A stretch of 64,000 nt of DNA from Roseiarcus sp963805295 (GCA_963805295.1 CAWDTW010000057.1:118250-182249); one strand, 5' to 3'. Positions 28,701 through 37,245 are shown, counted from the first letter of the stretch. Translations and numbers: made by a program. The notes: a model not told the origin generated them from the sequence alone.

Positions 28701-28706
28701 GTGGCC

Positions 28707-29702
28707 TTACATCTTCCCCAGCGCCTTGTCGGTCACGACGGTCGTATAGGCGCCGGTCGGCTCCTTGGAGATGACGGGGTCCGAACCGGCGGTCAGCAGC
28801 GTCTTGACCGTCCGCTCGTAGTCCGCCTTGTCGAGACGGCCGTCGGACCCTTGCGTCAGCTTGTTGATCTCGCCCATCATCTGGGTCTGGTGATGCTCGG
28901 TCTGGGCGCCGGTCAAGTCGTTGTCGAGCACGATCTTGACCGCCTCGCGGGGATGCGCGCGCGCGTAGGCCCAGCCCTCCATCGAGGCCTTGACGAATCG
29001 CGCCATCTTGTCGACGAAGGCCGGGTCCTTGAGCCTGTCCTCCATCACGTAGAGGCCGTCCTCGAGTGTCGCGACGCCCTGGTCCTCATACTTGAAGACC
29101 ACAAGCTGACTGGGCTTGTAACCGGCGTCGATCACCTGCCAATATTCGTTGTAGGTCATGGTCGAGATGCAGTCGGCCTGCTTCTGGAGGAGCGGATCGA
29201 CGTTGAAGCCCTGCTTCAGGACCTTGACGCCGCCGGGCGAACCGTCGGTCTTGAGGCCGAGCTTGTGCATCCAGTTGAGGAACGGATATTCGTTGCCGTA
29301 GAACCAGACGCCGAGGGTGCGGTCCTTGAGGTCGGCCGGGGTCTTGATGCGGGTGTCGGCGCGGCAGGTGAGCTCGAGGCCCGAGTGCTTGAAGGGCTGA
29401 GCGATGTTGACCATCGGCGCGCCCTTTTCGCGGGCGGCCAGCGCGGCGGGCATCCAGTCGACGACGACGTCGGCGCCGCCGCCTGCCAGCACCTGCTCGG
29501 GCGCGATGTCAGGGCCGCCCGGCTTGATGGTCACGTCGAGCCCCTCGTCCTTATAGAAGCCCTTGTCCTTGGCCACGTAAAAGCCAGCGAACTGCGCCTG
29601 GGTGACCCACTTGAGTTGCAGGGTCACCTTGTCGGCCGCGTGCGCGGCGCCCGCGGCGAGGATCGCCGCCAAGCCGACGAGAGCACTGAGAGATTTCTTC
29701 AT
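28707..29702 (-). CDS. NMT1/THI5-type ABC transporter substrate-binding protein
   Basis: This 331-residue periplasmic protein starts at ATG 29702 behind GGAGGATC, with signal peptide KSLSALVGLAAILAAGAAHA. The first mature residues KVTLQLKWVTQAQFAGFYVA, followed by KGFYKDEGLDVTI, are characteristic of the NMT1/THI5-like group, which binds pyrimidines or pyrimidine-like thiamine precursors. It lies at the 3' end of a minus-strand operon with two permeases, an ATPase, dihydropyrimidinase and an amidase. Binding of uracil, thymine, hydantoin or a relative is therefore likely. Confidence 0.88.
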   Translation of the reverse strand: MKKSLSALVGLAAILAAGAAHAADKVTLQLKWVTQAQFAGFYVAKDKGFYKDEGLDVTIKPGGPDIAPEQVLAGGGADVVVDWMPAALAAREKGAPMVNIAQPFKHSGLELTCRADTRIKTPADLKDRTLGVWFYGNEYPFLNWMHKLGLKTDGSPGGVKVLKQGFNVDPLLQKQADCISTMTYNEYWQVIDAGYKPSQLVVFKYEDQGVATLEDGLYVMEDRLKDPAFVDKMARFVKASMEGWAYARAHPREAVKIVLDNDLTGAQTEHHQTQMMGEINKLTQGSDGRLDKADYERTVKTLLTAGSDPVISKEPTGAYTTVVTDKALGKM

Positions 29703-29768
29703 TTTTTGATCCTCCGGTTCAACCACGTTCATCGCCTCACCGCGCGAAGCCTTTCTGCGACGCGAAGC

Positions 29769-30545
29769 TCAAGCCTCCTTCGCCCGATAGGAGGCGTGCC
29801 AGAACGTCACGCGGCGTTCGACGCCGGCGACGAGCGCATAGAACAGCGAACCGGTGAGCGCGGCGACCAGGATCGTCGCCCACACCATGTCGATGCCGAG
29901 ATGGCCGACCTCGGTCGAGATGCGAAAGCCCATGCCGACCGTCGGCGTGCCGAAAAATTCCGCCACGATCGCTCCGATCATCGCGAGCGTCGTGTTGATC
30001 TTCAGCGCGTTGAAGACGAACGGCAGCGCCGCCGGCAGGCGCAACGCGATGAGGGTCTGCCAGTAGTCGGCGGCGTAGGTCTTCATCAGGTCGCGCTCCA
30101 TCGCGCTCGCGCTTTCGATTCCCGCGACCGTGTTTACCAGCATCGGAAAGAAGGTCATCACCACGACGACCGCAGCCTTCGACTGCCAGTCGAAGCCGAA
30201 CCACATCACCATGATCGGGGCGATGCCGACGATGGGAAGCGCCGACACCAGGTTGCCGAGCGGCAGCAGGCCGCGCTGCAGGAATTGCGAGCGATCGACC
30301 AGGATGGCGACGACAAGCCCCGAGACGCAGCCGACGGCATAGCCGATCAGCACGCCCTTGATCGTCTGCCAGAAGTCGGCCGCGAGCGTCGGGATGGAGG
30401 TGAAGAACCGCATCGCGATCGCCGACGGAGGCGGCAGGATGATCGTCGGCACGTGCAGAAGCCGCACGCCCGCCTCCCACACCCCGAGCACCGCGAGGCC
30501 GAAGACGAGCGGGGGCACGAGGTCGGCGAGGCCGCGCGATGTCAC
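29769..30545 (-). CDS. ABC transporter permease (first of pair)
   Basis: This 258-residue inner-membrane protein starts with GTG at 30545, overlapping the stop of the previous permease (GTGA). It has about six hydrophobic segments. The coupling-helix motif is AADYWQTLIALRLPAALPFVF, the EAA loop of binding-protein-dependent permeases. It resembles the SsuC/TauC/ThiX type. With the second permease it would form the heterodimeric channel of the pyrimidine-type importer. Confidence 0.88.
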   Translation of the reverse strand: MTSRGLADLVPPLVFGLAVLGVWEAGVRLLHVPTIILPPPSAIAMRFFTSIPTLAADFWQTIKGVLIGYAVGCVSGLVVAILVDRSQFLQRGLLPLGNLVSALPIVGIAPIMVMWFGFDWQSKAAVVVVMTFFPMLVNTVAGIESASAMERDLMKTYAADYWQTLIALRLPAALPFVFNALKINTTLAMIGAIVAEFFGTPTVGMGFRISTEVGHLGIDMVWATILVAALTGSLFYALVAGVERRVTFWHASYRAKEA

Positions 30546-31408
30546 GGGATGATCCCCATGCGGTGCTCGGAGACGCGCCCAATGAGTCCGATGATCCCGA
30601 CGAGGGCCGCCGACAGCGCCGCGGCGGCGAACAAGGCCGCCCAGATCTGCACGGTCTGGCCATAATAGGAGCCCGCGAGCAGGCGCGCGCCGAGGCCCCC
30701 GTCCTCGCTCTTGGTGACTTCGGCGACGACCGCGCCGACGAGGGCCGCCGCCGCGCCGATCTTCATGCTGGCGAAGAAGAACGGCGCGCTGGCGGGCGCG
30801 CGCAGCTTCAGGAACGTCTGCGCCCGCGTCGCCGAATAGGTGCGCATCAGGTCGAGCTGCAGCGGGTCCGGAGAGCGGAAGCCCTTGACCATGCCGACGG
30901 TGATGGGAAAGAACGACAGATAGGCGGCGATCGCCGCTTTCGGCGCGATCCCGGTGATGTCGAACTGGTTGAGGATGACGACGATCATCGGGGCGAGGGC
31001 GATGATCGGAACCGTCTGCGAGGCGACGATCCAAGGCATCGCCGACCGCTCGAGCCAATGCATGGAGACGATGAGAACGGCGAGGCCGATGCCCAGCGCG
31101 GCTCCGATCAGGAAGCCGATCAGCGTCTCCTCGAGCGTGATTGCCCCGTGATAGACGAGGCTGCGCTTCGACGTCGGCGCGGTCGCGAACACGAGCCGGT
31201 AGAGTTCGCCTGCGACCTGGTGCGGTCCGGGCAGTTTTGGCCGCTCCATGTTGAGAGAATCGACGATGAGGTCCTCGGTCGAATAGTCCGTCCGCTCCGC
31301 GTTGGCGTAGGCGTCGCGCTGCAACGAGGCGTTCATCAGCGCCGCGGCGACATACCAGGCGGCGAGAATGGCGAGGATGACGGTCGTGATGGGGAGAGCG
31401 GATTTCAT
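30542..31408 (-). CDS. ABC transporter permease (second of pair)
   Basis: This 288-residue permease has an N-terminal hydrophobic helix (LPITTVILAILAAWYVAAAL), an unusual soluble stretch of about 70 residues containing YSTEDLIVDSLNMERPKLPG, then about five more helices. Its EAA loop reads SATRAQTFLKLRAPASAPFF. It is translated just before the other permease and overlaps it by four bases. An intergenic repeat of about 150 bases separates it from the ATPase gene upstream. Confidence 0.87.
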   Translation of the reverse strand: MKSALPITTVILAILAAWYVAAALMNASLQRDAYANAERTDYSTEDLIVDSLNMERPKLPGPHQVAGELYRLVFATAPTSKRSLVYHGAITLEETLIGFLIGAALGIGLAVLIVSMHWLERSAMPWIVASQTVPIIALAPMIVVILNQFDITGIAPKAAIAAYLSFFPITVGMVKGFRSPDPLQLDLMRTYSATRAQTFLKLRAPASAPFFFASMKIGAAAALVGAVVAEVTKSEDGGLGARLLAGSYYGQTVQIWAALFAAAALSAALVGIIGLIGRVSEHRMGIIP

Positions 31409-31419
31409 GCGAGAGCCCC

Positions 31420-31570
31420 CCTTCCCCCCTTGCGGGGGAAGGTGGCGCGAAGCGCCGGATGAGGGGTCGGCGCCGTGAGGCGCGAATTGAAAAGGCGCGC
31501 GATGAATAGGCGCCTCGCGGCGCCGAACCCCTCACCCCCTACCCCTCTCCCGCAAGGGGAGAGGGGGGAG
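31420..31570. repeat. Palindromic repeats inside the transporter operon
   Basis: CCTTCCCCCCTTGCGGGGGAAGG with GCGCGAAGCGCCGGATGAGG, then CCCCTCACCCCC and CCCTCTCCCGCAAGGGGAGAGG, lie between the ATPase and permease genes. The operon is otherwise tight, so this copy would be transcribed and could lower or uncouple expression of the permeases and binding protein. Confidence 0.65.
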
Positions 31571-31585
31571 ATGCGATCTGGCGCC

Positions 31586-32422
31586 TCAGCCTTCATAGGA
31601 ATGCCCCAGGCGCAGGCCGCGCCGGACGCGGTTGGCGACCGCCATGAATTGCGGCGTCTCGCGGATCTCCAGTTGCCGGTCGCGGGGGAAGTTGCATTCG
31701 ATAACGTCGAAAATCCGCCCGGGGCGCGGCGACATGACGACGATGTGGGTCGAGAGAAACACCGCCTCGGGGATCGAGTGGGTGACGAACAGCACGGTCT
31801 TGCCGGTCACCTCCCAGAGCCGCAAGAGCTGCTGGTTCAGCATGTCGCGCACGATCTCGTCGAGCGCGCCGAACGGCTCGTCCATCAGCAGAAGATCGGG
31901 ATCGAAGGAGAGCGCGCGGGCGATCGAGGCCCGCTGCTGCATGCCGCCCGACAATTGCCAGGGAAACTTGTTGCCGAACCCCGCGAGATTGACGAGGTCG
32001 AGGCCCTTCCTGACCCGCGCCTCGCGTTCGGCCCTGTCGAACCCCATGATCTCGAGCGGCAGCGCGATGTTGCCCGCCACGCTTCGCCACGGATAGAGCG
32101 CCGGGGCCTGGAACACGTAGCCGTAGGCGCGCTTTGCGCGCGCCTCGCGCGGGCCCATGCCGTTGACGCGGATGACGCCGCTGGTCGGCGTCTCGAGGTC
32201 GGCGACGGCGCGCAGGAGCGTGGTCTTGCCGCAGCCGGAAGGGCCGATGAAGGAGACGAACTCGCCGCGCGCGACCTTCAGACTGATGTTGCTCAGCGCC
32301 TGCACCGGCCCGTCGCGCGTGTCGAAGCGCAGCGACAGGCCGCTGATCTCGATCACAACGTCGCCGGACGGCGTCTTGCCGACGCCGTCTCGTACGGGCG
32401 ATGGCGCCGATGTCACGGCCAT
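31586..32422 (-). CDS. ABC transporter ATP-binding protein
   Basis: This 278-residue ATPase has all nucleotide-binding motifs: Walker A GPSGCGKTTLL, Q-loop YVFQAPALYPW, signature LSGGMQQRASIARAL, Walker B LLLMDEPFGALDE and H-loop VTHSIPEAV. It belongs to the nitrate/sulfonate/taurine (SsuB/TauB) group that pairs with NMT1-type binding proteins. It lies 16 bases downstream of the dihydropyrimidinase gene and would energise import by the two permeases encoded next. Confidence 0.9.
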   Translation of the reverse strand: MAVTSAPSPVRDGVGKTPSGDVVIEISGLSLRFDTRDGPVQALSNISLKVARGEFVSFIGPSGCGKTTLLRAVADLETPTSGVIRVNGMGPREARAKRAYGYVFQAPALYPWRSVAGNIALPLEIMGFDRAEREARVRKGLDLVNLAGFGNKFPWQLSGGMQQRASIARALSFDPDLLLMDEPFGALDEIVRDMLNQQLLRLWEVTGKTVLFVTHSIPEAVFLSTHIVVMSPRPGRIFDVIECNFPRDRQLEIRETPQFMAVANRVRRGLRLGHSYEG

Positions 32423-32438
32423 CTTCGACCCCGCCCCC

Positions 32439-33866
32439 TCATCGCGAGACGCCGACGGCGGCGGTGAATTCCTTGTACCTCTTCAAGGCGCGCGCATCCG
32501 CCGCGAACGGCTCGCGCCGGATGAATTTGCCGCGCCCGAGTTCCGCCTGCACCGAGCCGTCGCGGAACACGACGTCGCCGCGCGACAGCGTGTAGCGGGG
32601 AAGGCCGGTCACTTTGGTTCCCTCGAACACGTTGTAGTCGATCACCGACACCTGCGTCCTGGCGGAGATGGTCTTGTTGGCCTTGGGGTCCCAGACCGTG
32701 ATGTCGGCGTCGGCGCCCGGGATGAGCGCGCCTTTGCGCGGATACATGTTGAGGATTCTTGCGCTGTTGGTCGAGGTGACCGCGACGAACTCGTTCGGGG
32801 TCAGCCGCCCCGTCTCGACGCCGTAGGTCCACAATACCGGCATGCGGTCCTCGAGGCCGCCAGTGCCGTTCGGGATCTTGGTGAAGTCGCCGAGGCCGAG
32901 CTCCTTCTGCTTGGTGGTGAACGAGCAGTGATCGGTCGCGACCACCTGGAGCGAGCCCGCGCGCAGGCCGTTCCAAAGGTCGTCCTGATGGATCTTGTCG
33001 CGGAAGGGGGGCGACATCACCCGGCGCGCGGCGTGTCTCCAGTCCTTATTGTAGTACTCGCTCTCGTCGAGCACCAGATGCTGGATGAGCGGCTCGCCGT
33101 AGACGCGTTTTCCCAGCGCGCGCGCCCGCGCGATCGCCTCATGCGCGGGGATGCAGGAGGTGTGGACGATGTAGAGCGGCACGCCCGCCTGGTCGGCGAG
33201 CATGATGGCGCGGTTGGCCGCCTCGCCCTCGACGTCGGGCGGGCGCGACAGGGCGTGGCCTTCCGGCCCGGTGACGCCCTTCTTCAAATAGTGCTGCTGC
33301 AACGCCGCGACGAGGTCGCCGTTCTCGGCGTGGACGAGCGGCATCGCGCCGAGTTCGGCGCAGCGGACGAAGGAGGCGAACATCTCCTCGTCGTTGACCA
33401 TCAGCGCGCCCTTGTAGGCCATGAAATGCTTGAAGGTCGTCACGCCCGCTCTGACCACCTTGGCCATGTCCTCGCGCACCTGATCGTTCCAGTAGGTGAC
33501 GCACATGTGGTAGGAATAGTCGGCCACCGCGTCCTTCGAGCGCTTCTCCCAGTCGGCGAAGGCCTCCATCAGCGGCTGGTTGCGGTTCGGGATGCAGAAG
33601 TCGACCACCATCGTCGTGCCGCCCGACAGCGCCGCCTTGGTGCCGCTCTCGTAGTTGTCGGCCGAGTTCGTGCCCATGAAGGGCATGTCGAGATGGGTGT
33701 GCGGATCGACGCCGCCCGGCATGACGAAGCAATCCGAGGCGTCGAGCGAGCTGTCGCCCTTCAGGTTTTCGCCGATCGCCTCGATGGTTTCGCCTTCGAC
33801 GAGCACGTCGGCCTTGTAGGTCCGGTCCGCGGTGACGATCGTTCCGCCTTTGATGACGAGCGACAT
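32439..33866 (-). CDS. hydA: Dihydropyrimidinase (D-hydantoinase)
   Basis: The enzyme opens the ring of 5,6-dihydrouracil or dihydrothymine to N-carbamoyl-beta-amino acids, the second step of reductive pyrimidine breakdown. The 475-residue protein starts MSLVIKGGTIVTADRTYKAD. The binuclear zinc site is visible: His56 and His58 in PHTHLD, the carboxylated Lys152 in FMAYKGALM, His179 in LVHAENGD, His235 in IVHTSCI and Asp312 in VATDHCSF. The length is normal. The gene lies between the M20-type amidase, which should act on its product, and the transporter genes. Confidence 0.93.
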   Translation of the reverse strand: MSLVIKGGTIVTADRTYKADVLVEGETIEAIGENLKGDSSLDASDCFVMPGGVDPHTHLDMPFMGTNSADNYESGTKAALSGGTTMVVDFCIPNRNQPLMEAFADWEKRSKDAVADYSYHMCVTYWNDQVREDMAKVVRAGVTTFKHFMAYKGALMVNDEEMFASFVRCAELGAMPLVHAENGDLVAALQQHYLKKGVTGPEGHALSRPPDVEGEAANRAIMLADQAGVPLYIVHTSCIPAHEAIARARALGKRVYGEPLIQHLVLDESEYYNKDWRHAARRVMSPPFRDKIHQDDLWNGLRAGSLQVVATDHCSFTTKQKELGLGDFTKIPNGTGGLEDRMPVLWTYGVETGRLTPNEFVAVTSTNSARILNMYPRKGALIPGADADITVWDPKANKTISARTQVSVIDYNVFEGTKVTGLPRYTLSRGDVVFRDGSVQAELGRGKFIRREPFAADARALKRYKEFTAAVGVSR

Positions 33867-33921
33867 GGCCTTACTCCCCTTGGGCTCTCCAGGGCGGCGC
33901 CTCCTGCGCCGCCGATGACGG

Positions 33922-35169
33922 TCAGGATACGATCCCGGCTTTTTCGAGCACGGCGTGCATGAGCACGTTGGCCCCGGCGGTCGACCAATCCTGCTTGATG
34001 TCTTCGCTCTCGTTGTGGCTGACGCCGTCGACGCAGGGGGTGAAGATCATCGAGGTCGGGGCGACGCGCGCGATGTAGCAGGCGTCGTGCCCGGCGCCGG
34101 ACACGATGTTGCGGTGCCTATAGCCGAAATGCCGCGCGGCGCGCCGCACCGCGTCGACGCAGCCGAGATCGAAGGCGACCGGCGCATAGTAGAACACCTG
34201 CTTCAATTCGTAGGCGAGGCCGATCTTGCCGGCGATCGCCTCGACCCCCTCGCGCAGCCTCTCGTCCATGCCGCTCAGGGTCTCGTCGACCGGGTGGCGG
34301 AACTCGCAGGTCATGAATGCTTCGCCGGGAATCACGTTGCGCGAATTCGGATAGGGGTTGAGCATTCCGACCGTGGACACGCCGAGCGGCGGGTTGCCGA
34401 GGCCGATGGCGTTGACGAGCTCCACGATCCTCGCCGCGCCGAGGAGCGCGTCCTTGCGCCGCGGCATCGGCGTCGAGCCGGCGTGGCTCTCGAAGCCGGT
34501 CAGCCGAATTTCGTACCAGCGCTGGCCCTGGCCGTGGGTGACGACGCCGACGTCGAAGCTCTCGTCCTCGAGGATCGGCCCCTGCTCGATGTGCAGTTCG
34601 AAGAAGGCGTGCACCGGCCGCCCGCCGACCGGCTCCTCGCCCCTGAAGCCGATGCGCGCGAGTTCGTCGCCGAGCGCCTTGCCCTCGCCGTCGAGCCGGG
34701 AATAGGCGAAGTCCTTGGTGTAGACGCCGGCGAACACTCCCGAGGAGATCATCGCCGGCGCGTAGCGCGAGCCTTCTTCGTTGGTCCAGTTGGCGACCTC
34801 GATCGGGCGGCGCGTTCTGATCTTGAGGTCGTTGAGCGAGCGCACCACCTCGAGCGCGCCGAGCACGCCGAGCGCGCCGTCGAACTTGCCCCCCGTCGGC
34901 TGGGTGTCGAGATGGCTGCCCATCATGACGGGGGCGAGCGCATCCGACTCGCCCGGCCGCCTCGCGAACATGTTGCCCATCTGGTCGACCTTGACCGTGC
35001 AACCGGCCGCATCGCACCAGCCGCGAAAGAGCTCGCGGCCCTGCCTGTCGAGGTCGGTCAGCGTCAGACGCTTGCAGCCGCCTTTCGGCGTGGCGCCGAT
35101 CTTGGCCATCTCCATCAAGGAGTCCCAAAGTCTCGCGCCGTCGACGCGCACGTTGGACAGGTCCGCCAT
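33922..35169 (-). CDS. Zn-dependent hydantoinase/carbamoylase family amidase (probable beta-ureidopropionase)
   Basis: This 415-residue M20-family amidase has the metal motifs MGSHLDTQPTGGKFDGALG, NWTNEEGSRYAP, FFELHIEQGPILE and SGAGHDACYIARV. Such enzymes remove the carbamoyl group from N-carbamoyl amino acids. Next to dihydropyrimidinase the natural substrate is N-carbamoyl-beta-alanine or its methyl form, giving the amino acid, CO2 and NH3. Allantoate or L-carbamoylase activity is a less likely alternative. It is the first gene of the minus-strand operon, starting 31 bases past a TATAAT box that abuts a RutR site. Confidence 0.88.
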   Translation of the reverse strand: MADLSNVRVDGARLWDSLMEMAKIGATPKGGCKRLTLTDLDRQGRELFRGWCDAAGCTVKVDQMGNMFARRPGESDALAPVMMGSHLDTQPTGGKFDGALGVLGALEVVRSLNDLKIRTRRPIEVANWTNEEGSRYAPAMISSGVFAGVYTKDFAYSRLDGEGKALGDELARIGFRGEEPVGGRPVHAFFELHIEQGPILEDESFDVGVVTHGQGQRWYEIRLTGFESHAGSTPMPRRKDALLGAARIVELVNAIGLGNPPLGVSTVGMLNPYPNSRNVIPGEAFMTCEFRHPVDETLSGMDERLREGVEAIAGKIGLAYELKQVFYYAPVAFDLGCVDAVRRAARHFGYRHRNIVSGAGHDACYIARVAPTSMIFTPCVDGVSHNESEDIKQDWSTAGANVLMHAVLEKAGIVS

Positions 35170-35199
35170 CGCAAATTCCCCGGAGGGTTCCTGAACGCT

Positions 35200-35224
35200 A
35201 TTATAAGTTTGACCAGATGGTCAA
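35200..35224 (-). promoter_or_regulatory. Promoter -10 box with consensus RutR operator
   Basis: TTGACCAGATGGTCAA at 35209-35224 is a perfect 7+7 inverted repeat with a 2-base spacer and equals the E. coli RutR consensus TTGACCA-N2-TGGTCAA. On the minus strand a perfect TATAAT (35205-35200) follows directly, 31 bases before the ATG of the amidase gene. The operator therefore covers the -35 to -10 region, which predicts repression relieved by a pyrimidine ligand. It may also control the divergent rutR gene, which starts at 35322. Confidence 0.85.
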
Positions 35225-35321
35225 ATGACGTAACCTTGGGCGACAAGCCCATCGTTTCGGCGCCGATCGGCGCAGGTTTTCGCCGCCGCGGGGGCGGCCG
35301 AACGACCGCAGGGGAGGGGGG

Positions 35322-35942
35322 ATGGCGCAGAGGAAACTCAGGCCGACCATCCGCAAGGAGAACGAGCGGGCGCTCCTCGAGGCGGCCGAGTCGATCTTCG
35401 CCGAGGAGGGATTTTCCGGCGCGACGACCGCGGCGATCGCCCGCCGCGCCGGCGTGCCGAAGGCGAACCTGCACTATTACTTCGCCACCAAGGAGGCGCT
35501 CTATCGCGCGGTGGTCGAACGGGTGCTCACCGCCTGGCTCGCCGCCGCCGCCTCGTTCGATTCGAGCGAGGACCCGCGCGCGGCGCTCTCGGCCTATATC
35601 GGGGCGAAAATGGACCTTGCGCGAGAAATGCCGCTCGCCTCGAGAATCTGGTCGGCCGAAATCATGCGCGGCGCGCCGATCATCCAGGATTTTCTCGACA
35701 CCACGCTCAGCCAATGGGTCGCCTCGCGCGAGCGGGCGGTCAAGCGCTGGATCGCGGCGGGCAAGCTGAAGCCGGTCGAGCCGAAGGTGCTCTTTTACAT
35801 GATCTGGGCGACGACCCAGCAATACGCCAACGCGGCGCACGAGATGACGACCTTGAACGGCGGAGAGCCGCTCGACGCCGCGGCCTTCGAGCGGGCCAAG
35901 GCGCAGGTGATCGAGACGATCCTCGGCGGGGTGGCGGCGTAG
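35322..35942 (+). CDS. rutR: TetR-family regulator, RutR type
   Basis: The 206-residue protein has an N-terminal TetR helix-turn-helix (AAESIFAEEGFSGATTAAIA, then RRAGVPKANLHYYFATKEAL) and a C-terminal ligand domain typical of the RutR/YcdC group, with WSAEIMRGAPIIQDFL and FYMIWATTQQYANAA. In E. coli RutR binds uracil or thymine and lets go of TTGACCA-N2-TGGTCAA. An exact copy of that site lies between this gene and the divergent pyrimidine operon, which supports the same job here. The start ATG at 35322 follows a GGGGAGGGGGG tract. Confidence 0.9.
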   Translation: MAQRKLRPTIRKENERALLEAAESIFAEEGFSGATTAAIARRAGVPKANLHYYFATKEALYRAVVERVLTAWLAAAASFDSSEDPRAALSAYIGAKMDLAREMPLASRIWSAEIMRGAPIIQDFLDTTLSQWVASRERAVKRWIAAGKLKPVEPKVLFYMIWATTQQYANAAHEMTTLNGGEPLDAAAFERAKAQVIETILGGVAA

Positions 35943-36002
35943 CGCGCCGACGGGAGGGTTCCGCGGCTCGCGTCGACCACCGCGATAGGGACCGCTGGAA
36001 AG

Positions 36003-36042
36003 AAAAAAGAAAAAGGAACCGTCCGGTTTCCGGGCGGTCATT
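36003..36042 (-). terminator. Rho-independent terminator on the minus strand
   Basis: Read on the minus strand, ACCGCCCGG, AAA and CCGGACGGT form a stem-loop followed by TCCTTTTTCTTTTTTC. The T-run is on the minus strand, so the terminator serves a minus-strand transcript arriving from 36060 or beyond. It does not serve rutR, which runs the other way. Confidence 0.65.
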
Positions 36043-36057
36043 TCGCGATGGCGTTGC

Positions 36058-36231
36058 TCAGTCGATCGCCAATGGCGACCGGCGCCGTCGCCGGGCGACA
36101 AGGCCCAAGCCGGCAAGGCCCAGCGCGGCGGCGGAGTGAACGCGGAAGCGCTTATATCGCCCGGTCGAGGCATACGCGGGCGTGACAGGCGGCGGTTCGG
36201 TGATAGACTGTGGGCTATCCGTTGACGCGGG
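36058..36231 (-). pseudogene. Relic of a gene ending in a CTERM-like membrane tail
   Basis: A 57-codon frame bounded by a stop at both ends (TGA at 36060-36058) contains TEPPPVTPAYASTGRY and then ends with a hydrophobic segment and basic cluster, ALGLAGLGLVARRRRR plus SPLAID. This is the shape of PEP-CTERM-type sorting tails, though the PEP motif itself is not evident. A terminator of matching orientation follows 16 bases later. No start or body of the gene remains upstream, so only the 3' end seems to be left. The remaining 35943-36342 sequence holds no other gene. Confidence 0.3.
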
Positions 36232-36342
36232 TCAATGACGGCGGCCGTGTTGCGGGCGGATGTTGGACTGGGAGTGGCCGGGGGCTCCGTCGGCGCAATT
36301 TGCGCGATCCGGAACGCCTCGGTCTTAAGGAGGATGACAATC

Positions 36343-37245
36343 ATGGCCAATGACAAGATGACGGCGCAGATGGCGAGCAAGGACGGCTTCATCGCCGCGC
36401 TCGACCAGAGCGGGGGATCGACGCCTGGCGCCTTGCGCCTCTACGGCATTCCGGACAGCGAATATAGCGGCGACGCCGAGATGTTCAGGCTGATGCATGA
36501 AATGCGCGTTCGCATCATCAGTGCGCCCGCCTTCACCGGAGAAAAGGTCATCGGCGCCATCCTGTTCGAGCGCACGATGGATGGCGAGGCGAAGGGCAAG
36601 CCGGTGCCGACTTTCCTGTGGGAGGAGCGCGGCGTCGTGCCCTTCCTCAAGGTCGACAAGGGGCTCGAGGCGGAGAAAGACGGCGTCAGCCTGATGAAGC
36701 CGATGCCGGATCTGGAGCCGCTGCTCGCCCGCGCGGCCAAGCTCGGAATCTTCGGCACCAAGATGCGCTCGGTGATCAACCTCGCTTCGTATGAGGGCAT
36801 CGCGGCCATCGCAAAGCAGCAGTTCGAGATTGGCGAACAGATCGCCAGGCACGGTCTCATGCCGATTCTCGAGCCGGAAATCTCGATCAAGAGCCCGCAG
36901 AAAGCCGAGGCGGAGAGGCTTCTCCTTGCGGAGCTGACCAAGGGGCTCGACGCGTTGCCGGCGGGCCGCAAGGTGATGTTCAAGCTGACGCTGCCGGAGG
37001 TTGCGGACTTCTATGCGCCGCTGATCAAGGATAAGCGCGTGCTGCGCGTCGTCGCGCTTTCCGGCGGCTATACGCGGGCGGAAGCCTGCAGACGGCTCGC
37101 CGAAAATCACGGCATGATCGCCAGTTTCTCGCGCGCGCTGACCCAGGACCTCAGGCGCTCGATGAGCGAGGCGGAATTCGACAAGGCGCTGGCCGAGTCC
37201 ATCGACGAGATTTTCCAAGCCTCGCGGGCGAAGGTCGCCGCTTAA
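36343..37245 (+). CDS. Fructose-bisphosphate aldolase, class I
   Basis: The enzyme interconverts fructose 1,6-bisphosphate with dihydroxyacetone phosphate and glyceraldehyde 3-phosphate through a Schiff base and needs no metal. I start at ATG 36343 (MANDKMTAQMASKDGF), eight bases behind AAGGAGG, giving 300 residues, the usual size of the short bacterial class I form. The motifs FIAALDQSGGSTPGAL and ILFERTMDGE are characteristic, and the Schiff-base lysine is probably in VMFKLTLPE. In Calvin-cycle or methylotrophic relatives this enzyme serves carbon fixation or sugar synthesis; the window holds no other gene of those pathways. Confidence 0.9.
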   Translation: MANDKMTAQMASKDGFIAALDQSGGSTPGALRLYGIPDSEYSGDAEMFRLMHEMRVRIISAPAFTGEKVIGAILFERTMDGEAKGKPVPTFLWEERGVVPFLKVDKGLEAEKDGVSLMKPMPDLEPLLARAAKLGIFGTKMRSVINLASYEGIAAIAKQQFEIGEQIARHGLMPILEPEISIKSPQKAEAERLLLAELTKGLDALPAGRKVMFKLTLPEVADFYAPLIKDKRVLRVVALSGGYTRAEACRRLAENHGMIASFSRALTQDLRRSMSEAEFDKALAESIDEIFQASRAKVAA

